Shown here: one piece after another, positions 7,108 through 15,148 of the stretch | How the letters are laid out: each line of letters starts with the position of its first letter | Numbering within the stretch: the stretch's first letter is position 1 | DNA from: a virus | Virus record (IMG/VR): IMGVR_UViG_3300024503_000616 | Location: 1-36,682 of that record | Reading direction: 5' to 3' (one strand) | Length of the DNA stretch: 36,682 nucleotides | Notes under the pieces: generated by a model | Told to the model about the DNA's origin: nothing | Database searches by the model: none | The model's input: the letters and a program-made list of their open reading frames with translations, nothing else | Translations under genes and position numbers: made by a program

Positions 7108-8599
7108 AAGCATCTGCCAAGTCAGGTGAATGCTTGAGCCTACGCTTCATGGCATCTTTTGATTCCACTACCCGTCGACCTATGGAATCCACTATGTAAA
7201 TTGGTGTACGCAACTCTTCCATGATTTTATCACGGAGATGAAGTGGCAGACTGGCGATTGAAACTTTCCCCTCGATTGCCAGTTCTGCTGCTTCAAACCA
7301 CAATGCCGATCTCATGTTTGGGAACTCTCTCCACCGGCTTGCCTCTCCGGAAGAGTTGATTCCATAGAACAGGTAATCACCCCGATTGTCCACAACGCCA
7401 CCACCCACGCCACCCTCGTCAATCAGGACTGGTATCCTGTAGCGAGGCTGATGTGCTTGTTCATACTTGGTGCAATATTCCTTGATCTTTTCGGCAAATT
7501 CCTTGGTGGACAAACCGCGGAATTCCTTGGCATCGATTATGTTCGGGCCATGACGAACCACAATGCAACTGCGGTCATCACCGAAACGAGCAGGGTCAGC
7601 ACCAATCTGCACAAGCCATTGTGGATTCGTTGGGATCGCATCGAGTATTTGCTTAAGGGCAAGAGCCGACCAGACCGAGTTGATTGCTTTACTTGGGTAT
7701 CTTCCAAGGACTTGGACATCGAATAGCGGGTCTTCCACCATCCATCCTTTGCCTTCAAACTCAAAATACCCCGGCTCATTTTCCTCGCCTTCCATGGCTG
7801 ATCGACATTCATTTTTAATCCTTTGCACCACATAGTCATAGTTAATCGCACCGGGAATCACATCCATTTTGTTCACAACATTCGGGTGATCCAACGCAGA
7901 AAGATGAAACAATCTCCACTGTGGGTCTTGTTCCGCAAAGTAGGCTGGACTGGATGCATCATACGGATTGAAAATGCAAAACCATAAACAATTATGCTTG
8001 GAAGCCGAAAGCATGGACTCGGCTCGTTCCCAAAAGGTGGGTTCAATACCGGACGCTTCATCGAATAGGATACACAAACCGCCGGGGTTGTGTCTTCCTT
8101 GAAACGCATCCGCCTTCTGTGCCGTCAATCCTTGAATGTAGTGGTTTGAGGTCTTTTCCAGACGATTGGCTTTCGGCATCCAGTTTGGGTCTTTAGGCCG
8201 GATTCTTCTCAGTTCCTTGAAAACACCATCACGAATTTGCTGGGCTACTGGTGCGGAGATAAGCACCTCAGAAGGTGCGAAATGATCGTGAAACCAACTA
8301 GCGATAACAGCACACAGATAAGTCTTGCCTTGATTATGGGCTGATCTAACCAGAATTTTTCGATCACCGTCAGCAACCGCATTAAAAATCTCCATCTGTT
8401 GTGGACTGAGTTTTATTCCTAGGTAGTCGCAGTATGCTTTCGGCTCCCTCGGAATAACTACTGTCTTCTGGTTCGCTTTGCGAAATGCCTTGATCGCCTC
8501 CAGTTCCTGCAATTTCTCCTGCAAGGCCGGACTCGATAAGACCTTTTGCCACTTCCCTAGCAATTTGCTTATTGATGGCTGCTTCGAGTTGTTGCTCAT
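7046..8599 (-). CDS. terL: Terminase large subunit
   Basis: 517 residues. The start at 8599 is supported by AAGGAC 7 nt upstream; an in-frame upstream extension reads into the TerS gene and lacks this support. N-terminal packaging ATPase: Walker A-like SAHNQGKT with GKT at 91-93, and Walker B LCILFDEA with Asp180-Glu181. C-terminal RNase H-like nuclease: GADPARFGDD (Asp335), VLIDEGG (Asp394) and PDLADAF (Asp493/Asp496). It cuts and translocates DNA into the prohead through the portal. It lies far from the portal gene, at the opposite end of the late array, and overlaps both TerS (218 bp, same strand) and the primase-polymerase gene (62 bp, opposite strand). Confidence 0.93.
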   Translation of the reverse strand: MSNNSKQPSISKLLGKWQKVLSSPALQEKLQELEAIKAFRKANQKTVVIPREPKAYCDYLGIKLSPQQMEIFNAVADGDRKILVRSAHNQGKTYLCAVIASWFHDHFAPSEVLISAPVAQQIRDGVFKELRRIRPKDPNWMPKANRLEKTSNHYIQGLTAQKADAFQGRHNPGGLCILFDEASGIEPTFWERAESMLSASKHNCLWFCIFNPYDASSPAYFAEQDPQWRLFHLSALDHPNVVNKMDVIPGAINYDYVVQRIKNECRSAMEGEENEPGYFEFEGKGWMVEDPLFDVQVLGRYPSKAINSVWSALALKQILDAIPTNPQWLVQIGADPARFGDDRSCIVVRHGPNIIDAKEFRGLSTKEFAEKIKEYCTKYEQAHQPRYRIPVLIDEGGVGGGVVDNRGDYLFYGINSSGEASRWREFPNMRSALWFEAAELAIEGKVSIASLPLHLRDKIMEELRTPIYIVDSIGRRVVESKDAMKRRLKHSPDLADAFNLSLLAVPRVGIEKVVGRL

Positions 8600-8846
8600 T
8601 TGCCTGTCCTTTATGATTCCTTTCAATGATCCATTGCAACGCTCTCCAATCCTCAGAACCATGTTCATGAATAATTTGCTGCATGGATATCGTTGCTTGA
8701 GCTTTAGCCTTGGCCATTTCCTTTTTGTGCCAAGGCTCAAGGTCTTTCTTGGAAATACCAAAGGCTCGCATGGCAAGTTTTATGTCCACGCCTCTTTGAA
8801 TGTTTTCCAGCATTTCATAGAAATTTTCGTCCATGTTTTTGCTCAT
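8382..8846 (-). CDS. terS: Probable terminase small subunit
   Basis: 154 residues. The first 90 residues look like a TerS: a helix-turn-helix-like segment (IKLAMRAFGISKKDLEPW), a long helix (KEMAKAKAQATISMQQII) and a WRALQWIIERN segment of the type found in TerS oligomerisation regions. TerS binds the packaging site and loads TerL. The last 72 codons overlap the TerL coding region in another frame, encoding a low-complexity Gly/Ser/Glu-rich tail that may be dispensable. The start overlaps the previous stop (ATGA). Call rests on motif style and position directly upstream of TerL. Confidence 0.75.
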   Translation of the reverse strand: MSKNMDENFYEMLENIQRGVDIKLAMRAFGISKKDLEPWHKKEMAKAKAQATISMQQIIHEHGSEDWRALQWIIERNHKGQANEQQLEAAINKQIAREVAKGLIESGLAGEIAGTGGDQGISQSEPEDSSYSEGAESILRLPRNKTQSTTDGDF

Positions 8847-9031
8847 TTTGGCATATTCTCCATCACTGGATATTCTGCCTCTGGTGGCGTTTTAGGGTCG
8901 ATCATAGCTCTTATCATTTCCAGTGTTTCAGCGGTGTAAATTAAAGAAGCAGCAATGGCTTGTGGGAAATTGCCTTTCTCATAAGCAGCAATGGATTCAA
9001 CCATCCAATCTGCACCAACTTTAGTAATCAT
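8843..9031 (-). CDS. Small hypothetical protein upstream of terminase
   Basis: 62 residues, first gene of the terminase operon. The start has AAAGGAAGGA upstream and the stop overlaps the TerS start (ATGA), so coupling is strong. Predicted as a small helical, acidic protein (MVESIAAYEKGNFPQAIAASLIYTAETLEMIRAMID) with no membrane segment or signal. Not recognised. Position suggests a packaging accessory or a regulator of the operon, without further evidence. Confidence 0.65.
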   Translation of the reverse strand: MITKVGADWMVESIAAYEKGNFPQAIAASLIYTAETLEMIRAMIDPKTPPEAEYPVMENMPK

Positions 9032-9104
9032 TGATATTCCTTCCTTTCTGGGGTATCATTAACCTTGTATTTTATACACTAAGTATTAATTTTGCGAGGT
9101 TAAA
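9032..9104. promoter_or_regulatory. Divergent control region between terminase operon and KTSC-like gene
   Basis: These 73 bp separate genes transcribed in opposite directions, so promoters for both should lie here. The centre is AT-rich (TTGTATTTTATACACTAAG, 9065-9083). TATACA (9073-9078, +) and TATAAA (9076-9071, -) are possible -10 boxes, but I found no convincing -35 at standard spacing for either. Confidence 0.35.
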
Positions 9105-9644
9105 GTGGCAGACCTAGTAGGTGCTATCAACAACCTGAAAAAGATTTTGCAACAAAAGGTTAAGAAAAAACCTAGTGGAAGCATTACAGAAGCAGTTACA
9201 TCCGCAAGAGAATTGGAAGCATCTAATCAACCATGGTCTGAGGAATGGGAATACAAGCCTAGTTCTGAATGGGTAACAATGCTTAAATTTGTACCCATAA
9301 CATTTGGTATTGGAAGAGAAGGGGCAATTATTCTTTATGTGAAATCAGGACGTGGTAATCCTGCCGGGTACATATATCCGAGAGTCCCGTTCAAACTTTT
9401 TTACCAGTACATGAGTACTAACGCGAGGGGTGGTTCAGTATATTGGGGAAAAGGTGTACCAGCATTAAAAGAATATTCTGTTGCTGCCAGAAGGGTTGGA
9501 AAAAAGATTGTGGTAAAAGGAAGTATAGGTGCAAAGCAAGTTAAAATGCGAGGCATTGCGTTTCCAACTAGAGGCACAACTAAGACGAAAAGATCAGTGA
9601 CCATGTACAGGCAAATTCCAAAATCAGTAAGGATTCATCCATAG
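9105..9644 (+). CDS. KTSC-domain-like protein
   Basis: 179 residues from a GTG start with GAGG about 8 nt upstream. The middle (about residues 70-120: AIILYVKSGRG...GYIYPRVPFKLFYQYMSTNARGGSVYWGKGVP) matches the shape of the small KTSC domain, in which a YxYxxVP turn is followed by a helix and an S/A-x-G-x-Y/F segment. KTSC domains occur in phage proteins and have no settled function. The N-terminus is basic and helical (KKILQQKVKKK) and the C-terminus is strongly basic (RGTTKTKRSVTMYRQIPKSVRIHP), suggesting nucleic-acid contact. It is transcribed against both flanking late blocks. Confidence 0.65.
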   Translation: MADLVGAINNLKKILQQKVKKKPSGSITEAVTSARELEASNQPWSEEWEYKPSSEWVTMLKFVPITFGIGREGAIILYVKSGRGNPAGYIYPRVPFKLFYQYMSTNARGGSVYWGKGVPALKEYSVAARRVGKKIVVKGSIGAKQVKMRGIAFPTRGTTKTKRSVTMYRQIPKSVRIHP

Positions 9645-9650
9645 AGGTGC

Positions 9651-9959
9651 ATGATGTATCTCAATCCATACTACAGGCATATACAGGAACTAAAGCGTGA
9701 GTTTTGTCGCCTCATGACGAAAGATGATATTGCCGTTATCAAGCATATGCTTCAGAAAAAAGCTGCTAGAGGAAATATGAAGGCAGCAGAAATGTTGATG
9801 AAAGTTTGTGAATGGCAAAGAGAACTTGATGAAAACATGGACAAAAAACACGAACTGGAAGTCATTATGGGTTCACCCACGGACGGACTCATGAAACGAA
9901 TTCGTCCCGGACAGATTGCCTTGTCCAAGCCGGAGATTGAGGAAAAGAAGGCTCAATAG
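9651..9959 (+). CDS. Small helical hypothetical protein
   Basis: 102 residues. Two ATGs in tandem (9651, 9654) follow GAGGTG; the second has better spacing. Residues 20-55 (LMTKDDIAVIKHMLQKKAARGNMKAAEMLMKVCEW) match a pattern I associate with small phage and mobile-element proteins: a T.eD..ai...l...A..Gn..AA..Ll helical pair. No function is established for that pattern. It begins 6 nt after the KTSC-like gene and should be co-transcribed. Its stop overlaps the convergent giant Tyr-rich gene by 7 bp, leaving no room for a terminator between them. Confidence 0.65.
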   Translation: MMYLNPYYRHIQELKREFCRLMTKDDIAVIKHMLQKKAARGNMKAAEMLMKVCEWQRELDENMDKKHELEVIMGSPTDGLMKRIRPGQIALSKPEIEEKKAQ

Positions 9960-12900
9960 TTATAACCACCTTCGGCGTATTGATTCCCAGACAATATGTT
10001 GTTGAACCCAGATGGATTTACCGGCAACTCACCATCTTCCAGATACTCAAGAAAATACACATCGCATTTGAAGGCGTAACTTGTGTCATCAATTGTTCCG
10101 GTGAAAACACAATCTGAGACATAAAAAGAAATGGGACTCAAGCTAATTACATTGGAAAGTGACATGGTTCTCGCACCAGAATAATAATAATCGTATGAAT
10201 TATAAGTGTTTCCTGTTGCATAAAATTGTCCATAGAAATTATTGATGACTTGGAATTCGGAGGTGTACACTTGGGAGTAATAATAATTTGTATTTGAATA
10301 ATACCTTCGATATGTGGAAGCATAATTGTCCACAAAAGAAGAGCATTCAAATAAAACTTTGTCAGATATGGGCCAATAGAATTTGTAATCTCCGTCACTT
10401 AATTTTGCAGGATTGTCCGTGTATTCATTTTCATACAGATTTCCAAGTTGTTTTAAAAACTTGATTTTGTAATTTCCGGGCATGAATTCCGTGGAGATTC
10501 TTTCCACCGAATAATCCACATCAAGTTCCAGTTCCTCATCATTTGGCCCAAGGATTTTCACCGAAGGAATAATATCGTCCCACCAAGTTGATTTGACATA
10601 AACCTCTGGTTTGCCTTCCAAGTTGTCATAATAATATGTTCTAAAAGCATAGTTGTTTGAATTCTGATCTTCCGTGACCACAATGGAATGATTGGCATTC
10701 ACACACCCTTTGTAAGGCTTCGTCAAATCGACATTAGGAATGTAATAAATTGGAATCGGATAAATAGAAAAACCGCTGTTGCTCGTATCAATGTAAAAAG
10801 CACCTATAATGATTTCCGCATTTGCTCCTGATCCAGAGGTAGGATTGTTAGAAAATGAATTATTTAAGTTCCTTCCAAACCCACTGATGTTGTCAGTCAC
10901 GATGTAAACACCATCGGTACAGTAGCTGGAATTGTTGGCATATCCCTGATATTTGGTTCCAAATGGCTTGAATTGATTCTTGGGTTTATGTCCCGGAAGT
11001 ATTCCATTTTTGTAAGCCGAATAACTGTTTTCACTGGAATAAAACCAATAAACATCCACGGCTTTGTAATTTTGTCCCGGATAATAATCCATGTAATCTA
11101 AAAGATAATTTCCAAAATAATAAGGTGATATGTCCATGTCGCTAATGGGGGTGTCCGATGGATAATTGCTGTATTGGACATTCAATTGACCATAAGCCAA
11201 AAGGTTACGATTGGGATCGTATATCTTCAACGAATTGGCTCTCTTATAAGTTTCAATCCGAAACCAACCGTCTCCAAAGCCTCGTTCACCAAATTTATCC
11301 TCGGCAACATAGGCATCCAAGAATGTACATTCTGATCCACTATTGGTTTGAATTTTCATGGTAAATTGCGGTTTATCCATGTCCGGATAACGCACATTAG
11401 TTCTTGACCACAATTTTCCATTTAAAATAGTTGGAGAACCTCTGTCGCTAGTCAGTCCAATAATGATATTGGAAGTCTGATCATTCCATTCAAAGGTTGA
11501 ATTGCCAGTCCATCCAGTACCATAATAATCACTTTGAAAAGCTGGTTGGCCAAAACCGGCATAATTGAAATACGCAAGTTTTTCCGCAGAAGAATTCACT
11601 GACCTAGAGGCAACGCATGGAGTCAATCCTTCCACTGCCATGTAGGAAGGCTGATACAGAGAATCAAGGTTTGGGCTATAAATCGAAAACAAGGAAGAGG
11701 TAGGATAATTTCCAAAATAATAGCCTGTAAAAGCATATTCAAAAATAGCGTCTAGAAAATAATACTGCCACCATTGAGGAGGTGCTGGGTCTAAATTTGG
11801 ATCAAGATACTGCTCATAAGGTTGCACATAATCATGGGCAATAATTGGTGTTTCAAATTGATAGTAAGCTTTAAATACTTCATTGTATTGTGGATAACTG
11901 TATCCAACCTTAAACGACAATTCTCTGTATTCCAATGGCCGAACATTCTGTGGGTAGGCGATAAATCTTTTGACATCACTGATATTCGGTATTGAGGAAA
12001 GGTCTGGAAAATTCTTTCTTTTAAAAGTCACTTCCACATCAACCACCGTTCCACGGGAATGGAACGACAGGGTTTTCCCAACAGACTTACCGTTAGCATC
12101 GCTTGGAATTACATCGTATTTGTTTCCATAGGAAATAATGACATTCTTGTAAGTGTATTTGCAGTATCCACCCGGATAATTTTCCACTACAGGTCTGGAT
12201 TGCGTTAAATAAAATGCTGCTTTTTTATAAGGGAATGATTCCAGTCTTTGATAATATCCATACCAACCCCACCAATAATAAAATCCAAAATAAGGAGATA
12301 CTCCAATTTGGCCAGTAATTCTGTTGTAATAAGACCAATACGGAACTACGAAATCTGTTCGACCATAATCATTCATCCATGGCCAATAACTGTATGTGTA
12401 TGGAACACATACATTGTCCATTGGTGTCATGATGTAATCCATGCCAAATGGATAATAAGTGCCTGTTTCACCATAAACCGGATACCAATTAATTGAGCAA
12501 TAGGAAAAACAATATGGCCTTAAAATAATGTTGTAGCCATCAAAGGTAGCACCAGCGATTACGAATCCAGTCGTGTATTCCAAATAATCACGAAATTCAT
12601 TGTACGGCTGCTGCACAAACTGATAGGACTGAAAATCGATCTGTGTTCCTGCCGGAAAATACATCAAAATATATGGACTTAAATAAGACACATAATCTGT
12701 TTCGTAATAAGTAACCGGACTCAATCCAGAAAGGTTGGTTCGCTTTGAAAACAAATGAATTGGACTGGTTGTTCCATACCCCCAGTAACTCCCATCAATC
12801 ACATAATGCCTGAAATCGGCATTTGTCAACTGAATCAACCAAGAGGTTGGATACGCTCCGGAATATCCATAATAAAAACCATGGCTCCAGTAATTAGACC

Positions 12901-13375
12901 ACCATTCGTACCAATCATCGTAATAATCATTAGGGTTGTAGTTTAATTGGGGAATAACGGTTTGTTTTTGTCCTTCAAACGCATCAAAATGCCAGATGTT
13001 ATTAGGCTGACGAATGACCTGTTCATCAGAAGTAATAGAGTACCCGTAGGTTCCATCGTATGAAGCAACTATGGGAGATATTTCCTTGTTGCAGTATTCG
13101 TAAGAAATCATCTGTAAAGAAAATTCGCACGGTGAACCAGCGGAACCATTGACCTGATACACCGTCTTTGTGGATGGTTCTTCCCACATCCAGTTTCCAT
13201 TCGGTATCACACGCATCTGGACATCTTCTGTAGCGTCCACAATATCGACATTGTAGATGGAACCCTGAACGCTTTTTAACTGCAAACCATCAGGAACAAA
13301 GATATCAGACTGCTGCTGAATTTGCTGTTCAGAATAATGATCTGGAAACTGAGTATAAATGCTGGGTGTAAACAT
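9953..13375 (-). CDS. Giant Tyr/Asn/Ser-rich surface protein, probable fibre or spike
   Basis: 1140 residues, not recognised. Very rich in Tyr, Ser, Asn, Gly and Trp (for example DWYEWWSNYWSHGFYYGYSG and YFGFYYWWGWYGYYQRLESF), with few long helices, as in beta-rich fibres or adhesins. A YYFGNY motif occurs twice. No signal peptide or membrane segment, so it is more likely a virion part than an exported protein. The N-terminus has a regular folded look (KSVQGSIYNVDIVDATEDVQ). It starts one base after the stop of the fibre-like gene at 13377-14537 (TAAtATG), so they are coupled and may form one tail appendage. Function by context only. Confidence 0.75.
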   Translation of the reverse strand: MFTPSIYTQFPDHYSEQQIQQQSDIFVPDGLQLKSVQGSIYNVDIVDATEDVQMRVIPNGNWMWEEPSTKTVYQVNGSAGSPCEFSLQMISYEYCNKEISPIVASYDGTYGYSITSDEQVIRQPNNIWHFDAFEGQKQTVIPQLNYNPNDYYDDWYEWWSNYWSHGFYYGYSGAYPTSWLIQLTNADFRHYVIDGSYWGYGTTSPIHLFSKRTNLSGLSPVTYYETDYVSYLSPYILMYFPAGTQIDFQSYQFVQQPYNEFRDYLEYTTGFVIAGATFDGYNIILRPYCFSYCSINWYPVYGETGTYYPFGMDYIMTPMDNVCVPYTYSYWPWMNDYGRTDFVVPYWSYYNRITGQIGVSPYFGFYYWWGWYGYYQRLESFPYKKAAFYLTQSRPVVENYPGGYCKYTYKNVIISYGNKYDVIPSDANGKSVGKTLSFHSRGTVVDVEVTFKRKNFPDLSSIPNISDVKRFIAYPQNVRPLEYRELSFKVGYSYPQYNEVFKAYYQFETPIIAHDYVQPYEQYLDPNLDPAPPQWWQYYFLDAIFEYAFTGYYFGNYPTSSLFSIYSPNLDSLYQPSYMAVEGLTPCVASRSVNSSAEKLAYFNYAGFGQPAFQSDYYGTGWTGNSTFEWNDQTSNIIIGLTSDRGSPTILNGKLWSRTNVRYPDMDKPQFTMKIQTNSGSECTFLDAYVAEDKFGERGFGDGWFRIETYKRANSLKIYDPNRNLLAYGQLNVQYSNYPSDTPISDMDISPYYFGNYLLDYMDYYPGQNYKAVDVYWFYSSENSYSAYKNGILPGHKPKNQFKPFGTKYQGYANNSSYCTDGVYIVTDNISGFGRNLNNSFSNNPTSGSGANAEIIIGAFYIDTSNSGFSIYPIPIYYIPNVDLTKPYKGCVNANHSIVVTEDQNSNNYAFRTYYYDNLEGKPEVYVKSTWWDDIIPSVKILGPNDEELELDVDYSVERISTEFMPGNYKIKFLKQLGNLYENEYTDNPAKLSDGDYKFYWPISDKVLFECSSFVDNYASTYRRYYSNTNYYYSQVYTSEFQVINNFYGQFYATGNTYNSYDYYYSGARTMSLSNVISLSPISFYVSDCVFTGTIDDTSYAFKCDVYFLEYLEDGELPVNPSGFNNILSGNQYAEGGYNY

Positions 13376-13376
13376 A

Positions 13377-14537
13377 TTATGGCAGGGGATACCAACCCCT
13401 CACTCCATTGGAATCGGTTCCGTAATACATATTAGCCCCCGGATTTTCCATGTCATTCTTGAGTTTTATAGTAATGCCATTGTAATAGCTTCCCGTGATG
13501 TCTAGCGACATATTTGCATTGGATATTCCCTGTGAACCAGTAAAAACACCAGAGGAACTAATAAGGAGCAGCGATGAGCCAGTGGCAGGAGGTGTTGGCC
13601 ATTGAACACCCACATTGGAACTGTTGATGTAATAAAATGCACCAGAACCATTAGTGGCTAAAAGCTGATTTGGATTCCCGTAATTCTTTGGAGTATCCAA
13701 CAGGTCAGTCAATCTTAATGATTGGGATTGCTGGTATAGGATAGCAGTGTATTCGTCAGGGCAAAAGGTGGCATAACTAAAAACGAGTGTCCCGCCATTG
13801 TTGGTTGCATTGGTCACAACCTTGATGGCATTCGGGCCGGAACTTCCCTGTTTGATACACAACACCAGTGGTCGTTCATCGTTGTAATCCAAGGCGTTTG
13901 GATTGATTGGATTACCTGGGTTCCAATAACCAACAGCAAAACCCTGGTATACTTTTCCTGGAAGAAGCGGAGAGCCATTCTGTTCAATCGCCCAGACATT
14001 TCCGGCATTGCCACCAGAAGCCACCACTGGATTTGCATATGGATTGATGCTGCAAACAGTGGCAGAATACTTGGAATTGTACATGACAGGCCCACCACCC
14101 TGAGCCTCATCAATCCTAATGAAATAACGATTGTTCGGATTTGTTCCGCACCAGAAATAAAATATTTCTCTTCCATCCGATGGATCAACACCCATAGACA
14201 AGGCTGGCACTATGCATCCATATTCTGGAGTATGGTCATTCAGCATCTGATTTGCATCTTTGCGATCAAAGATGAATGGCATCGGAAATGCCTTTGGCCC
14301 CTTGGTCTGATTGTCCTGATTTAGTTTTACCCCGCCTTCCTTATCAATGAATATGCTGCCATTCCACTCGACTTCCTGAAAGAAGTAATAGTAAATGTTC
14401 TGGTCGTTGGTATCCACCCTTCCAAAAATCTTCAGCCATATCCATGACGGAGAATCATTGCTGACAACAAATGAATTCGTGGAGGAATCCCACGAAGCAT
14501 TCATTCCATTTCCAATTTCTGGTTGCATATTTGGCAT
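13377..14537 (-). CDS. Tail-fibre-like protein
   Basis: 386 residues. The N-terminal two thirds is beta-rich with Trp and Tyr (SWIWLKIFGRVDTND, YYYFFQEVEWNGS) and resembles no domain I can name. Near residues 275-300 it has LTDLLDTPKNYGNPNQLLATNGSGAFYY, a motif like the LxDLxDTPxxY...LxxNxxGxxxxF repeat common in phage fibres. The end is Gly/Ser-rich. AGAGG at 14544-14548 is the ribosome site and lies directly after the U-tract of a terminator, so expression should need readthrough. Together with the downstream giant gene it may build a second appendage separate from the 18-24 kb fibres. Confidence 0.72.
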   Translation of the reverse strand: MPNMQPEIGNGMNASWDSSTNSFVVSNDSPSWIWLKIFGRVDTNDQNIYYYFFQEVEWNGSIFIDKEGGVKLNQDNQTKGPKAFPMPFIFDRKDANQMLNDHTPEYGCIVPALSMGVDPSDGREIFYFWCGTNPNNRYFIRIDEAQGGGPVMYNSKYSATVCSINPYANPVVASGGNAGNVWAIEQNGSPLLPGKVYQGFAVGYWNPGNPINPNALDYNDERPLVLCIKQGSSGPNAIKVVTNATNNGGTLVFSYATFCPDEYTAILYQQSQSLRLTDLLDTPKNYGNPNQLLATNGSGAFYYINSSNVGVQWPTPPATGSSLLLISSSGVFTGSQGISNANMSLDITGSYYNGITIKLKNDMENPGANMYYGTDSNGVRGWYPLP

Positions 14538-14548
14538 GACAAACCTCT

Positions 14549-14579
14549 AAAAAAACAGGGTGACTTTTTAGCCACCCTG
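14549..14579 (-). terminator. Intrinsic terminator before the last fibre genes
   Basis: On the - strand a 10-bp stem (14570-14579 with 14556-14565, one G-T wobble) closes a 4-nt loop and is followed by seven T (14555-14549). It ends 11 nt before the ATG of the 13377-14537 gene, whose Shine-Dalgarno sequence abuts the T-run. Confidence 0.82.
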
Positions 14580-14607
14580 AATTTGATTAACATTGTAACA
14601 GCAAAGA

Positions 14608-14877
14608 TTATTCTTCCAAAAGAATTACCATTGCTGCCATCAGTTGAGGAATATTGGCAAATCCTGTCAAGGGAGCCTTGATAAGACTTTTTGCCAAATC
14701 CTTGCTTGGTTTCAACGGAGGTGGGAGAGTTTTTAACATGAAATCGTAAAACAATTTCAATGCCTCATCTCTTCCAATCTCATTGTCCGTAAATTTGATG
14801 AATTGAGCCATTATAGGCTCAATCTGTTTCATCATTTCCTGAGCAGGATTGCTAGGATTTACTGGAGCATTAGACAT
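14608..14877 (-). CDS. Small hypothetical protein
   Basis: 89 residues with AAAGGA before the start. Predicted all-helical. The C-terminal helix is hydrophobic (IPQLMAAMVILLEE) but short and acidic at its end, so a membrane segment is doubtful. The middle is proline-rich (LPPPLKPSKD). No family recognised. It is the last gene before the intrinsic terminator at 14549-14579 and follows the small secreted protein by 12 nt. Confidence 0.68.
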   Translation of the reverse strand: MSNAPVNPSNPAQEMMKQIEPIMAQFIKFTDNEIGRDEALKLFYDFMLKTLPPPLKPSKDLAKSLIKAPLTGFANIPQLMAAMVILLEE

Positions 14878-14889
14878 ATTTTTCCTTTC

Positions 14890-15114
14890 TTAACCGCAGC
14901 AGGAACCGCCACGGAGTTTGAAACGAAGCTTTCCACCACGGAAAACTTTCTCTTCCTGAACTTCTACTACTGGCTTTACTACAGGCTTTTCCTGCTTAGT
15001 TTCCACTTGCTGTGCAACTCCACACTGGCCGTTAGCACAGCTTGATCCACCTCGTTTGAGAGGCAGATCAACTACTTGGGAACTCAAAGCCACCGCTAAA
15101 ATGAAACTGGTCAT
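14890..15114 (-). CDS. Small secreted Cys/Gly-rich protein
   Basis: 74 residues from ATG 15114, with AGGAGGAAG upstream; a longer in-frame extension lacks a ribosome site. Residues 1-13 (MTSFILAVALSSQ) form a short hydrophobic export signal. Then come GGSSCANGQCG, a Gln/Lys/Val-rich linker (QQVETKQEKPVVKPVVEVQEEK) and a basic Gly-rich end with GGSCCG. The CxNGxCG motif and style are like small secreted proteins common in planctomycete genomes. Four cysteines could form disulfides outside the cytoplasm. Function unknown; it is followed by another small gene and preceded by the papain-like protease, hinting at a late role in the envelope. Confidence 0.65.
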   Translation of the reverse strand: MTSFILAVALSSQVVDLPLKRGGSSCANGQCGVAQQVETKQEKPVVKPVVEVQEEKVFRGGKLRFKLRGGSCCG

Positions 15115-15148
15115 GATGCTTCCTCCTAAAGAAATTTGACCAAAGATA

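Noticed and set aside
8600-8776. Extended N-terminus of TerL up to 8776
   Set aside because: It lies wholly inside TerS, has no ribosome site, and the start at 8599 has AAGGAC at good spacing.
13814-14191. Alternative - strand frame inside the fibre-like gene
   Set aside because: Shadow of the 13377-14537 gene without ribosome site or known motif.
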